From an uncultured Eubacteriales bacterium (lineage in GTDB: Bacteria > Bacillota > Clostridia > Christensenellales > CAG-314), in the NCBI GenBank assembly GCA_900544545.1, contig UQVY01000011.1, forward strand, positions 1 to 64,000: 64,000 nucleotides of DNA, written 5' to 3'. The translations under genes were made by a program, and so were the position numbers. How positions within the stretch are numbered: position 1 is the first letter of the stretch; each line of letters begins with the position of its first letter. Positions 19,141-28,082 of this stretch are shown in pieces. The notes under the pieces were generated by a model. That model had not been told where the DNA came from, searched no databases, and saw only the letters and a program-made list of their open reading frames with translations.

Positions 19141-19613
19141 AGCGATACCTCCCTGTCCTTGTTCTTGACTTTCGCCCGTTCCGCGTTTCTGCCTTGTGCA
19201 GCTTCTTTGAGCGTAGAGAGCAGTTTTCGGATTGAGGGCTTTTTCTCCTGTGTCAGCTTCTTTGCGGAAAACTCCTTAAAGGCTGCGGTCAGCACGTCCG
19301 CGTCCCGTCCCTTGAAGAAAACCAGATAGCGGGGCGGGCTTTCCGTCGCGTCCTTTTTCAGCGCAAAGTCGATACCGTACTTTTTCGCCGTACCCTCAAA
19401 GGCTTTGATATTGCCCTCGGTAATCTCAATGTTGGAAACGCCCGCGTTCTGCTTCATAAGCTGCTTTAGGCTCTGCTTGCCCTGTGGCTGTTTCGTAAGC
19501 TGCTTTTTGCCCTTTGACAGAATGGCTTTCATTGCCTTTTGGAGCGTCTGCGCGGTCAGCTTCCCGGTCTTGATGTAAAGGGCTATGGTCTTTTCGTTTA
19601 CTTCGTCCTGCAA
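19137..19613 (-). CDS. pcfB: PcfB family conjugation protein
   Basis: This 158-aa basic protein matches PcfB/DUF3801, a relaxosome accessory factor first known from pCF10 that assists the relaxase and coupling protein. Its start is TTG 19613, after AAAGGAGG with a 10-nt spacer. It is rich in Lys and Gln (KGKKQLTKQPQGKQSLKQL) and predicted soluble. Overlap with virD4 supports joint action at the transfer origin. The relaxase itself is not in the window. Confidence 0.85.
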   Translation of the reverse strand: MQDEVNEKTIALYIKTGKLTAQTLQKAMKAILSKGKKQLTKQPQGKQSLKQLMKQNAGVSNIEITEGNIKAFEGTAKKYGIDFALKKDATESPPRYLVFFKGRDADVLTAAFKEFSAKKLTQEKKPSIRKLLSTLKEAAQGRNAERAKVKNKDREVSL

Positions 19614-19654
19614 TTTCTCGCGTCCTCCTTTCGCGTTTCTTTATGGGGCGGCGG

Positions 19655-19876
19655 TCAGATACGCACCCGCAAGCCGTTCAAGTCCTCGGCTCTGATACCC
19701 ACAAGATACCAGTTATCGCCGTATTCAATCCGGGTAGGCTTCCACTTGCCCCGCACGAACACGTCAAAGCACTCTCCGCAATGCAGCCCGCCATAGTAGC
19801 TGTTTAAGTCAAAGCGAATGTCGTAGCGGTCGGTGCGCTCGTCAAATACCAATGCTCCTGTCATTTTCTGTGCCAT
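19655..19876 (-). CDS. DUF5348 protein
   Basis: This 73-aa compact beta-rich protein (GALVFDERTDRYDIRFDLNS ... WYLVGIRAEDLNGLRVRI) matches DUF5348, a recurring small gene between repA-like and pcfB genes of Clostridial elements. Start ATG 19876 follows AAAGGAGG. Its function is unknown. The aromatic and charged surface suggests nucleic-acid or protein binding, without direct evidence. Confidence 0.8.
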   Translation of the reverse strand: MAQKMTGALVFDERTDRYDIRFDLNSYYGGLHCGECFDVFVRGKWKPTRIEYGDNWYLVGIRAEDLNGLRVRI

Positions 19877-19899
19877 AATAAAATCCTCCTTTTGTTGTT

Positions 19900-20883
19900 T
19901 TACAGGCTTTCGCCCTCGTTGTATGAATAATAGTCCGGGTCGCCGTACTGCGGCTTTTTCGGTGACAGTGCGCCGCTTGCCATGTCATGGGCGACAAGGG
20001 AAGTGTAGTAGTTGCCGATTGTGGACGGGGCATTGAAAAGGGCGGCTTTCAGATATTGCTTGATGTTGCGGATTTTCGTTGTGTTCTCCCGCATACAGTC
20101 AAGCACAAAGCGGATATGTTCGCCGTCCAGTTTCATAAACTTTGACTTCACAAGCTCTGCCGGGTAGTCGTCCCCCGCAATCCGTACCCGCTTTCTGGCG
20201 GTGCATACGGTTTCAAGCATGAGGTCTACAATCTCGTCCAGCCTGTCCCCGTCAAACTTCATGTCCTGTTTGAGAATGTGGTAGTCGATATTGTCCTTGA
20301 TGATTTCCCGGTATATCTCTACTGCGCTCTGTGCTGCCGCTTCCGTTCCTTTCCGTTCCGGCGGCGTAGCCGCTTCACCGCAAGGAGAGGGGTTAGGGGA
20401 AAGGATAGGAATGGAATGGGTACTTGATAAATCTGTATTTGATTTTTCTTTTTTTGGTAAGTCAGTTCTTTGTATATCTTTATTTAATTGCGTTGGATTT
20501 TCCAACGTAGGTTTTTCCAATGTTGGTTTTTCCTGCGTTGGATTATCCAATGTTGGATTTTCCAATGTAGGTAAATCCGGCGTAGGCGGCTGCGGCTGCT
20601 CGAATATCACATAGTCCGCGCCCCGCAAGCGTCCTTTCTCGTCGCGCTCCCTTGACCGGACGATATACCCGGCACGTTCAAGCTCCTTAATGGCTTCGCG
20701 GATAGCGTCTATCTTCTCCCGGTTGATAAGGGATAAGCCTTTCAAGGTGTAGTCCCAATCTTCGGGGAGTGACAGCATTTGCGACAACAGCCCTTTTGCT
20801 TTTAGGGATAGCTCCTTGTTGCGTAGGTGGTGGTTGCTCATAACGGTGTAGCCCTTGTTTCGTTCCACCCGGAAAACTGCCAT
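19900..20883 (-). CDS. RepA-like replication initiator with DUF6017-type C-terminus
   Basis: This 327-aa protein has an N-terminal winged-helix domain (residues 1-95, RNKELSLKAKGLLSQMLSLP) of the replication initiator A type found in Firmicute elements, and a conserved helical C-terminal domain (about 185-327). The linker has a degenerate tandem repeat of PTLENPTLDNPTQEKPTLEK type at residues 105-131. The start is ATG 20883 after AAAGGAG. As first gene of the element it may support autonomous replication of the excised circle. The origin may be the inverted repeat just upstream. Confidence 0.82.
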   Translation of the reverse strand: MAVFRVERNKGYTVMSNHHLRNKELSLKAKGLLSQMLSLPEDWDYTLKGLSLINREKIDAIREAIKELERAGYIVRSRERDEKGRLRGADYVIFEQPQPPTPDLPTLENPTLDNPTQEKPTLEKPTLENPTQLNKDIQRTDLPKKEKSNTDLSSTHSIPILSPNPSPCGEAATPPERKGTEAAAQSAVEIYREIIKDNIDYHILKQDMKFDGDRLDEIVDLMLETVCTARKRVRIAGDDYPAELVKSKFMKLDGEHIRFVLDCMRENTTKIRNIKQYLKAALFNAPSTIGNYYTSLVAHDMASGALSPKKPQYGDPDYYSYNEGESL

Positions 20884-20909
20884 AGTAAATCACTCCTTTT
20901 GCTGTGGAT

Positions 20910-21027
20910 TTTGTTACGCAGTAGAAGCGCGGTTTCGGGGGATAAGGTATAAATCCCTTGCCGCGCCATATACGCACCCGGAAAACCGCTTGTAGCAAGG
21001 CTTTTTCTGCCCCTACTGCGTAACAAA
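20910..21027. repeat. 15-bp perfect inverted repeat upstream of repA
   Basis: TTTGTTACGCAGTAG at 20910-20924 is repeated as CTACTGCGTAACAAA at 21013-21027, with 88 bp between. It lies directly before the initiator gene and after the element end. It could be an initiator binding site, an origin, or an end-recognition site. No function is demonstrated. Confidence 0.7.
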
Positions 21028-21033
21028 GGGCAT

Positions 21034-21084
21034 GAAAAAAGCGGCGTTCCTGTTCTCCCGTATAGAGAGTAAGAAACGCCGCTT
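21034..21084 (-). terminator. Terminator insulating the element end
   Basis: Arms AAGCGGCGTTTC and GAACGCCGCTT flank a 22-nt loop, and the minus-strand product continues with a run of six T. It would stop transcripts entering the element from outside the right end. The stem is GC-rich and 11-12 bp long. Confidence 0.75.
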
Positions 21085-21119
21085 CTGCGTCGTATTCAGT
21101 TTTTAGTACAATACCCTGC

Positions 21120-22658
21120 TTGTCCGTCGCTCGAAAAACCTTGATTTTCCAGTGTTTTCAAAAGTATCGTTATCTAACGTCAGCTTTCAATCGTCCGGAT
21201 TTTCAGAGAATGATGTCCGACGTAGACGAAGGAAAAGTGAAAACGATTATCGTAAAGGATATGTCAAGGCTCGGAAGAGATTATCTGAAAGTCGGCTATC
21301 TTACGGAATTTACGTTTGCCGAAAAAGATATTCATTTTATAGCGATAAACGATAACGTGGATAGCGAAAACGGCTCGGATAACGAATTGATACCGTTCAA
21401 AAACGTTTTCAACGAATGGCTTGCGAGAGATACGAGCAAAAAAATACGCGCGGTGATAAGGAATAAAGGCGAATCGGGAAAACCGCTGACAAACACGCCG
21501 CCGCTCGGATATATGAAAGATCCGAACGACAAAAACAAGTGGCTGATAGACGAAAGATGCGCGCCGACAATCCGGGAGATATTCAGACTATGCGTAAACG
21601 GCTATAACGCGCTTGCGATAGCGAAAATACTGACCGAAAAGGGCTACGACACCCCGAAAGCGTTTTATCTGAAACAGGGCAGGAATATGTATCGGAACGA
21701 CACGACCGAACCGTATTTATGGCACAGAAGCACGGTTTATAAAATCTTGCGTAATCCGAATTACATCGGAAATCTCGTAAATTTCAAAACGACGAGAAAA
21801 TCGTATAAAAACAAACGGTTTGTCTATCGCGATCCGTCGGAATGGAAGATAATCGAAAATCATCACGAAGCGATTGTCGATAAGGAAACGTTTGATCTGG
21901 CGCAGAAGTTGACGCAGGTGAAAAGGGTTGTAAAAAATCACTTTGACGATATCAATATTTTCGCCGGGCTGTTATATTGTGCCGATTGCGGATTTCCTAT
22001 CACTTTAAGACGTGTTGCAAAAAACAGAAACTATGATTTTTACGCTTGTTCAAAATACAACAGACGGACGAAGATTCAGTGTACGGCGCATTCGATTCTG
22101 AAGAGGGTGCTGAACGAATTGGTTCTGGAAGATATCAAACGGGTGATGAACGAAGTGAAAACGCACGAGTCGGAGTTTATCGAAAAGTATCGTAAATGTT
22201 CGGTAAAAGAAATGCAGAGCGTGCGACTCTCGGCGCAAACGAAAATTACCAAAGCGGAAAATCGTATAAAAATGCTTGACGATATCATCGCAAACCTGTA
22301 TGAAGACAACGTAACCGGTAAAATTTCAGACGAACGCTTTGATTTGTTGGCGAAAAAATACGAGGCGGAACAAACGGCGTTAAAGAGCGAAATCGTTGAG
22401 TTGAAAAAGGCGTTAGACGTTGTAAACGACGAAGAGAGCAATATTCGTGAGTTTCTGAAGGTTGTCAATAGTTATACGGAAATCAAGGAACTTACTCCCG
22501 AAATACTGAATAATTTCATCGACAGGATTTATATAGGTGAGAAGTATTCCGACGGAAGCGCACACAAACAGGAAATCAGAATTATTTATAAATTTATCGG
22601 TGCGGAAAGCACGCACGGGTATAAAGTAAAAGGAAGTCGTGTAGCCGAAATCTTTTAA
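21120..22658 (+). pseudogene. Large serine recombinase 1, N-terminus missing
   Basis: This frame encodes most of a TndX-like large serine recombinase: the end of the resolvase domain (NRPDFQRMM, KDMSRLGRDYLKVG), the recombinase domain, a zinc-ribbon segment (CADCG ... CSKY) and the coiled-coil and C-terminal region. The first roughly 65 residues, with the YxRxS motif and catalytic serine, are absent. Similarity begins near 21181, and the ~60 nt before it read as unrelated sequence. The conjugative element ends here, so insertion into the gene or a deletion at the boundary explains the loss. It cannot catalyse recombination as it stands. No SD site precedes the frame. Confidence 0.85.
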
Positions 22659-24188
22659 CGGCTGCATATTCTCCCTGTCGTTTACTCATCCGAACACGAA
22701 GCGCAGTTGGCTGCGTTGGAAAATCAAATGCAATGGTATGACGATCAAGCAAACAGTCATAATAATTGGATAGTGTTAAAAAAGGATATCGACGAAGGTA
22801 TTACGGGAACGCAAGCAAAAAAACGACCTGCGTTTCTGCAAATGGTGCAAGACGCGAAACAGAAGAAATTTGACCTGATTGTAACGCGCGAAGTATGTCG
22901 TTTTGCAAGAAATACGGTTGACACGCTTGTTGTTACAAGAGAATTAAAAAACTATGGCGTCGAAGTTTACTTTGTCGTTGATAACATTTGGACGATGGAC
23001 GGAGACGGCGAACTGCGGCTTACGATTATGGCAACGCTTGCACAGGAAGAGAGCCGAAGAACTTCGGAACGCGTGCGCGCGGGACAAAAAATTAGTCGAG
23101 ATAAAGGCGTTTTATACGGGAACGGAAATATTTTAGGGTATGACCGCGATAAAAACACAGGAACTTATGTAATTAACCCCGAACAGGCGGAAACCGTAAG
23201 AATGATTTACGATTTATACTCGGCGGGGAAAGGTATTTCGCAAATTCGTGACGAAATGATTAGGCGAGGTCGCAAAGATAGTTCAGGCTTGGTGCGTTGG
23301 GAAAATACAAAAATTTCTCGTATTTTGCATAATGCAACATATAAAGGCTATCAAGGTTATCTAAAATCTCACAGGAATAATTTTCTTGACCAAAAAATTA
23401 TAAAGAATTACGATGAGGATACTTATCTTTATATTAAAGGAAACTATGAACCAATCATCAGCGATGAACAGTGGGATAGATGTAAAGAAATACGGGAACA
23501 AAAGAAGCGGCATTGTCATTATCTGACACAAAACGGAGAAGTGCGTAAAGAAAGTGGTATATATTCAAGTAAAGATATATGGAGTAAAAAGTTAAGGTGC
23601 CGTTGTGGTTATCGAATGCGTAGGAATAAATGGCATAAAAACAAAAGTGGCGAAATGATTTATGGTTATAAGTGCTATAATCAATTAAATAACGGTTCAA
23701 AGACCGTGCGAGAACAGGCAGGGGTTGATTCAAGCGGCGCGTGTGATTTGCGAGAAGTTTGCGATTGGAAGTTTGAAATGATGGCTCGTCATATTTTTTC
23801 AGGACTATGGGGAAGTAGAAAAGATATTTTGGGAGAAGTTTCTTCATTGTATCGTGTTAATGCACGTGAAGGAAAAATGGAAAACGATAAAAGAAAAGGC
23901 GAGTTAGATCAGCAAATCGCGACAATAGATGCAAAAATGAGGCGATTAACGCAAATGCGCATAGATGACGAACTGCCGAAGTCGGAGTATTTGGAATTCA
24001 AATCCGATTTAGAAAAGAAAAAAGAAGAGTTGGTTGGACAACGCTCTACGCTTGATTCAAAAGCCGAAACCGATCCGGATTGTTTAACGGAGAGAATATA
24101 AGACTTTTTGTTGGAAAAGATGGATTTTACCGCGCATTGTATAGATAGGGATGTAATTTCTAAATTTGTGGTTGTAAATAAAAAATAA
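22658..24188 (+). pseudogene. Large serine recombinase 2, frameshifted and with internal stop
   Basis: The frame from 22683 on encodes SSEHEAQLAALENQ and the rest of a large serine recombinase with Cys-rich and coiled-coil regions. Just upstream, TAAY and CR codons of the expected TAAYCRVSSEHEAQ start are visible in another frame (22658-22681). Four nucleotides at 22682-22685 replace one codon, and TCTCCC is inserted before CR. A TAA at 24099-24101 cuts off about 28 further in-frame residues (DFLLEKMDFTAHC...) that end at 24188. The gene overlaps the stop of recombinase 1, the usual tandem arrangement. Three lesions make activity unlikely. Confidence 0.8.
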
Positions 24189-24312
24189 GGGAAACAGTTT
24201 CTTAACTCCTTGCCGATAAAATAGATTTCATCGATTCCGTATTAATTTTATTGCCATTATTAAACAAAAACAGAATAATATAAAATTTATTGACTACAAC
24301 AATTTAATTTGC

Positions 24313-24341
24313 TTGACTGTATTGTTTTTCTGTGTTATTAT
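24313..24341 (+). promoter_or_regulatory. Sigma-A promoter TTGACT-N17-TATTAT
   Basis: The -35 hexamer is at 24313-24318 and the -10 hexamer at 24336-24341, with ideal 17-bp spacing in AT-rich DNA, about 90 bp before the 24.4-kb gene remnant. It is followed by the 27-bp tandem repeat. Confidence 0.65.
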
Positions 24342-24343
24342 GT

Positions 24344-24394
24344 ATGTGACAATAATAAGAAATATTATATATGTGACAATAATAAGAGATATTT
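24344..24394. repeat. Tandem 27-bp repeat, two copies
   Basis: ATGTGACAATAATAAGAAAT begins copy 1 (24344-24370), and copy 2 (24371-24394) differs by one base in its first 24. It lies at or just after the predicted transcription start, so it could be an operator or a slippage product. Confidence 0.7.
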
Positions 24395-24429
24395 GTTCCA
24401 TTTGGCGGATGAGAATATAAAAAAAGGAG

Positions 24430-24975
24430 ATGAAATCATATGAAGCACAAAATTTTACTTCTGTTGTCGTTGATATAACTATTGGTGAAGATGGTTCTAC
24501 TTCTTCCGATGTAGCTTATGGCCATAATGTAATAGTGTATGGTTACAAAAATGGGGTATATAAAATTTACGATGTTAACGGAATGAGCAATAAAGCAGTT
24601 AGCAGTTTTTTATTGGGAGATTATCTTACATTTCGTTATATTGGAGAACATAATCATTTATCGGAACTTCGTTTTAAGAATAAAGGATGTGTGGGAAGTT
24701 GGTGTCCCTGCGGACAGTATACCGTATGCGAACATAACGTCGTTAACGACGATTGCAGTTGTGCATCCTGCGGAATTTACTTACACGATTTTCATATTAA
24801 TTTGTTACACTTTACGTCTACCTATCATTACAAAGTCTGCTCAAAATGTAACTATTCCGTAGCAGAAGAACATATAATGAGGCCTAAGCCTTCAGGATTA
24901 TACTGTGAAATCTGCGGATATGATACTACATCCTCCGGCGAGATTACTTTAGGCACCGGAGAACATACCCATTAA
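24430..24975 (+). pseudogene. Secreted C39-like peptidase fragment with Cys-pair repeats
   Basis: The better start, ATG 24440 with AAGGAG 10 nt upstream, encodes the beginning of a signal peptide (MKHKILLLLSLI) and then stops. The long frame, readable from ATG 24430, instead encodes AYGHNVIVYGYKNGVYKIYD, which looks like the His-containing C-terminal part of a papain/C39-type peptidase. After it come Cys-pair modules (CPCG, CASCG, CSKC, CEICG) like those in the 654-aa protein at 29.6 kb. A deletion just after the signal peptide, with frame change, fits both facts. It is probably not functional. Confidence 0.6.
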
Positions 24976-24990
24976 AAGGAGGGGATAACT

Positions 24991-25821
24991 ATGAAAAAAG
25001 GCATAGCGAAACATTTATTACTTGTCATAACGATTGTTTTTTGTCTGTCTGTTTTAGTGGCTTGTAATGAGTATGGTGAATTTATAGGTTTGCGTCATTG
25101 TTGTGATGATACCTGGCATTACGGAGGCGTACTTGTTGCCCGGGGTGTGTGTATTAACGGTAGCGATGTACAAGGGTTTATTGAACAATACGTTACTCGT
25201 CGTCATGCGTATACTGTAGATCTTCCTGAGAGTTATTCCGATTTAGTGAATGTCTCTCACACTTTTCGTGCAGGTAATTATAAACAGATTTTTACTCCGG
25301 ACGATTTTCTTCTCAGCGAAACAATAATTAGTTTTGAATTTAATGTTGACGGTACAAAGATAGGTGTTTTTTTTAGTATCAGTAGCGGTACTAATGGGAA
25401 AATAAAAGAGATTGTGCCAGGATATGGAAAGAGAAAAGAAGAAGGCGACGAACTGAAGGTTATGCAGGATACTCCTTTTGCCAATCCAGACAATTTAGCT
25501 CCGCTCGATTATGATTTTGAAGCAAACCATGCGAAAAAGACGTATATGGCATTGATGAGTTTGCAAAAAGAGCTTATGCTGTATCTTGAAGGCTATAAGC
25601 CGAGCGGTATTTTCCTTGAGTTGTACAATAACAGGAGGGATGAAAATTACATCACGGAAGTATATTCTGAGGATGGAAAATACGTTGAAAAAGATGCGAG
25701 GTTTTTCTTCCACGACCCCCGCGACATCTCCGCCGAAGAGAAGCAGGCTTGGCAGATGCAGGTGATAAAGGACATTCTTGCAAATATGAAATGCTACTAT
25801 TGGGCGGCGCCCGAAGCGTAG
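24991..25821 (+). CDS. Hypothetical lipoprotein
   Basis: This 276-aa protein has a lipoprotein signal (lipobox LVAC at residues 22-25), so it should be anchored outside the membrane. AAAGGAGGGG precedes ATG 24991. The remainder is mixed alpha/beta with no motif I recognise. It follows the 24.4-kb remnant by 15 bp and may share its transcript. A bidirectional terminator lies 45 bp after the stop. Confidence 0.75.
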   Translation: MKKGIAKHLLLVITIVFCLSVLVACNEYGEFIGLRHCCDDTWHYGGVLVARGVCINGSDVQGFIEQYVTRRHAYTVDLPESYSDLVNVSHTFRAGNYKQIFTPDDFLLSETIISFEFNVDGTKIGVFFSISSGTNGKIKEIVPGYGKRKEEGDELKVMQDTPFANPDNLAPLDYDFEANHAKKTYMALMSLQKELMLYLEGYKPSGIFLELYNNRRDENYITEVYSEDGKYVEKDARFFFHDPRDISAEEKQAWQMQVIKDILANMKCYYWAAPEA

Positions 25822-25865
25822 ACGACATTCATCACGGGTTGTTTTCCCCACGTATATATATTCTT

Positions 25866-25896
25866 AAAAAACCCCGATGATTCTCGGGGCTTTTTC
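25866..25896. terminator. Bidirectional intrinsic terminator
   Basis: ACCCCGATGATTCTCGGGG is flanked by A5 on the left and CTTTTT on the right. It can end the lipoprotein gene on the plus strand and the flavoprotein gene on the minus strand, which converge here. Confidence 0.85.
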
Positions 25897-25931
25897 GTTG
25901 TGTTTTAATAGTTTTTTATAGATTCAAGGTC

Positions 25932-26957
25932 TTATTCAATCGGCTCGAAGTCTACCGCGCCGTGCTTACAAAGCGGACAGATATAATCCTCCGGAAGCTC
26001 GTCGCCTTCGTAAATATAACCGCAGACCTTGCAGACAAAACCTTTCTTTCCCTCGGTCTGAGGCTTGGGCTTGACGTTTTTCTGATAATACGTATACGTC
26101 ATGGTTTCTCTGTCGGAAATAACCCGGGCTTCGGTGATTTCGCAAATGAACATTCCGTGTGTTCCGAGGTCTATGTAATTTTCTACTTTGAGCGACATGA
26201 AAGAATTGATGTATTTAGGAAGAAAAACCAATCCGTTATCGCTTCTCAGGGGCTTGCAGTCGGCAAATTTATCTACACTTCTGCCGCTCTGGAATCCGAA
26301 TACTTCAAAGACCTTGAAGGGAGCGTCTATGCTCAGACAGTTAACGTTCATAATTCCCGTTTGCCTGATGACATGGTGGGAATAGTTCTGCTTATTGATG
26401 ACAACGGCAACTCTATTAGGCTCGTTCGTGACCTGTGTGACGGTGTTGACGATAAGACCGTTATCTTTTTTACCGTCGTTGCTCGTAACGACGTAAAGAC
26501 CGTATCCGAGATTAAAGAGGGCGGAGAGGTCGTTTTTATTGGCGACTTCACCGCGGTGGGCAATATATTCCATCGAAAGCTCGTCGGAAAGCGCCTTAAG
26601 CTCTGCCGAGCTTTCCTCGTTCAACGCCGATAAAATTCTGACGGTTGCGTTCGTGTAGGTGATACCCTTGGTAGTGCCGGGATAAACCTTAAGGAAGCTG
26701 TCTATATTAGCCGAATGGTCAGGCTCCATATGCTGGACTATAAGATAATCCGGTTTTCTTCCGTCGAGAGCGCGGTCGAGATTATCCAGCCATTCGTGCG
26801 CGAAGTGTGCGTCGACGGTATCCATTACGGCGATTTTTTCGTCGAGGATAACGTAAGAATTATACGATACTCCGTTGGGTACCGTATACTGACTTTCAAA
26901 TATGTCTATTTTGCGATCGTTAACGCCTATATATCTGATACTGCTTGATATTTCCAT
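25932..26957 (-). CDS. Truncated metallo-beta-lactamase / flavin reductase / rubredoxin protein
   Basis: Residues 1-95 match the start of the diiron metallo-beta-lactamase domain of FprA-type flavodiiron proteins, with HMEPDH at 76-81. From about residue 143 a flavin-reductase domain begins (DLSALFNLGYGLYVVTSNDG), and the C-terminus is a rubredoxin (CKVCGYIYEG ... CPLCKHG, 307-341). Full flavodiiron proteins need further His/Asp ligands and a flavodoxin domain, both absent; residues 100-142 match neither. At 341 aa the protein has lost roughly 250 residues compared with an intact fusion. The family reduces oxygen or NO in anaerobes; this version could at most act as an Hrb-like electron carrier. 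Confidence 0.75.
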   Translation of the reverse strand: MEISSSIRYIGVNDRKIDIFESQYTVPNGVSYNSYVILDEKIAVMDTVDAHFAHEWLDNLDRALDGRKPDYLIVQHMEPDHSANIDSFLKVYPGTTKGITYTNATVRILSALNEESSAELKALSDELSMEYIAHRGEVANKNDLSALFNLGYGLYVVTSNDGKKDNGLIVNTVTQVTNEPNRVAVVINKQNYSHHVIRQTGIMNVNCLSIDAPFKVFEVFGFQSGRSVDKFADCKPLRSDNGLVFLPKYINSFMSLKVENYIDLGTHGMFICEITEARVISDRETMTYTYYQKNVKPKPQTEGKKGFVCKVCGYIYEGDELPEDYICPLCKHGAVDFEPIE

Positions 26958-27019
26958 TTTTTTAATCAGCCGCCGGCGATACGGTCGGCTGCTCCTTATT
27001 AGTTTTTATGAAGGTTGTT

Positions 27020-27481
27020 TTATTTGCCGAGGAGATAATCGAGAACCTCCTGCGGGTTGGAGTCGGGCTTTACTTTTGGCATAGCCTTTTCTATGAATCC
27101 TTTTTCGTCGATAATATACGTGCTTCTAACTACGCCGAAAGACGTTTTACCGTAAAGCTTTTTCTCTTGCCAGACGTCGTAGGCCTTGATCGCATCGAGA
27201 GCGACGTCTGAAAGCAGAACGAAAGGCAGAGAGTATTTTTCGGCAAATTTTTCGTGAGAAGCGGGCGTATCTTTACTTACTCCCACGACGACGGCATTGA
27301 TTTCGGAAAAAGAAGCGTGCTTTTCAGCAAATGCGCATGCCTGCCGCGTACAGCCGGGAGTGTTATCCTTGGGATAAAAATAAAGAACGACTTTTTTCCC
27401 GAGAAAACCGCTTAGCTTTATAAGCTTTCCGTCTTTATCTGGAAGCGCAAAATCCGGCGCTTTAATTCCTGTTTCGAGCAT
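27020..27481 (-). CDS. bcp: Thioredoxin-dependent peroxiredoxin (Bcp/PrxQ)
   Basis: This 153-aa peroxiredoxin has the PrxQ motif YPKDNTPGCTRQACAF, with peroxidatic Cys44 and resolving Cys49. It reduces hydroperoxides with thioredoxin. ATG 27481 has GGAGG 6 nt upstream and is preferred over the longer frame at 27502. It is the second of three co-oriented oxidative-stress genes (25932-27899). It is full length. Confidence 0.93.
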   Translation of the reverse strand: MLETGIKAPDFALPDKDGKLIKLSGFLGKKVVLYFYPKDNTPGCTRQACAFAEKHASFSEINAVVVGVSKDTPASHEKFAEKYSLPFVLLSDVALDAIKAYDVWQEKKLYGKTSFGVVRSTYIIDEKGFIEKAMPKVKPDSNPQEVLDYLLGK

Positions 27482-27524
27482 TTTTTCCTCCGGCGATGAC
27501 AAACGATTTCAAAATTGTCTTGTT

Positions 27525-27899
27525 TCAGGCTTTCCAAAGCCCGTGAAGATTGCAGTAAGCGTAAACGGCTTGGACTTCATCGTCCGGACAAACGGAAAAG
27601 CATACCTCGGGCTTATCTCCGGGGCGGAGCTCTTTACGCTGATTGCCGAGCCTGGTCTGAAGAGATACCCATTCGATATAGTGTTCTTCGGTCATAGGGT
27701 GAGGCACGGAGCCGATTTTAACGTTGACCGTGTTGTTTTCGACGGTGTAAACGGGGACATGTTTTTCCTGCGACGCGTCGACCGAGCCGGGAACGATTTC
27801 CTCCATTTTCTGTCCGCAGCACATAACAGGAACGCCCGTATTTTTAATGAAAGCGATGATATTGCCGCAATGTCTGCAAATATAAAATCTCTGTTTCAT
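27525..27899 (-). CDS. dfx: Desulfoferrodoxin (superoxide reductase)
   Basis: This 124-aa two-domain superoxide reductase has a desulforedoxin centre with Cys 8, 11, 27 and 28. The catalytic iron site shows His47 (EKHVPVY), His67 and His73 (PHPMTEEHYIEW), Cys116 and His119 (CNLHG). It converts superoxide to hydrogen peroxide using rubredoxin electrons, in keeping with the rubredoxin-bearing gene nearby. The start is ATG 27899. It is complete and marks an obligate anaerobe. Confidence 0.95.
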   Translation of the reverse strand: MKQRFYICRHCGNIIAFIKNTGVPVMCCGQKMEEIVPGSVDASQEKHVPVYTVENNTVNVKIGSVPHPMTEEHYIEWVSLQTRLGNQRKELRPGDKPEVCFSVCPDDEVQAVYAYCNLHGLWKA

Positions 27900-27941
27900 A
27901 ATTCTGTCTCCTTAAAAATTCTCCGTCGGTTTATCCTGAAA

Positions 27942-28082
27942 TCAATAGTTTTCCGCGTGAAGCTCGAAATAGGCTTGAGGGTGTGCGCATACGGGGCAGA
28001 TTTCAGGCGCCTTTATGCCTACGACAATATGACCGCAATTGCGGCATTCCCAGATCTTAACGTCGCTTTTTTTGAAAACCTC
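27942..28082 (-). pseudogene. Rubrerythrin C-terminal rubredoxin domain (remnant)
   Basis: The last 46 residues of a rubrerythrin are readable (EVFKKS, then WECRNCGHIVVG and CPVCAHPQAYFE). The N-terminal ferritin-like diiron domain of about 130 residues is missing. Upstream of 28082 the same DNA is the coding strand of a TetR-like regulator, so the longer minus-strand frame beyond this point is not rubrerythrin. A deletion that also removed the start of the regulator explains both. Confidence 0.75.

Larger units (their letters stand above)
1..21180 (-). mobile_element. Integrative conjugative element of Tn1549/CTn type (partial)
   Basis: A block of about 20 co-oriented, GC-rich genes has the gene content and order of Tn1549-like conjugative elements of Firmicutes: RepA-like initiator, PcfB, VirD4, Maff2, VirB6-like, PrgI, VirB4, methyltransferase, CHAP protein, DUF4315, DUF4366, topoisomerase III and ArdA. 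Base composition falls sharply to the right of about 21.1 kb, where two serine recombinases on the opposite strand begin. The right end lies between the terminator hairpin at 21034-21084 and the first recognisable recombinase codon near 21181. The left end, relaxase and integrase are outside the window. The exact terminal base was not determined. Confidence 0.88.
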
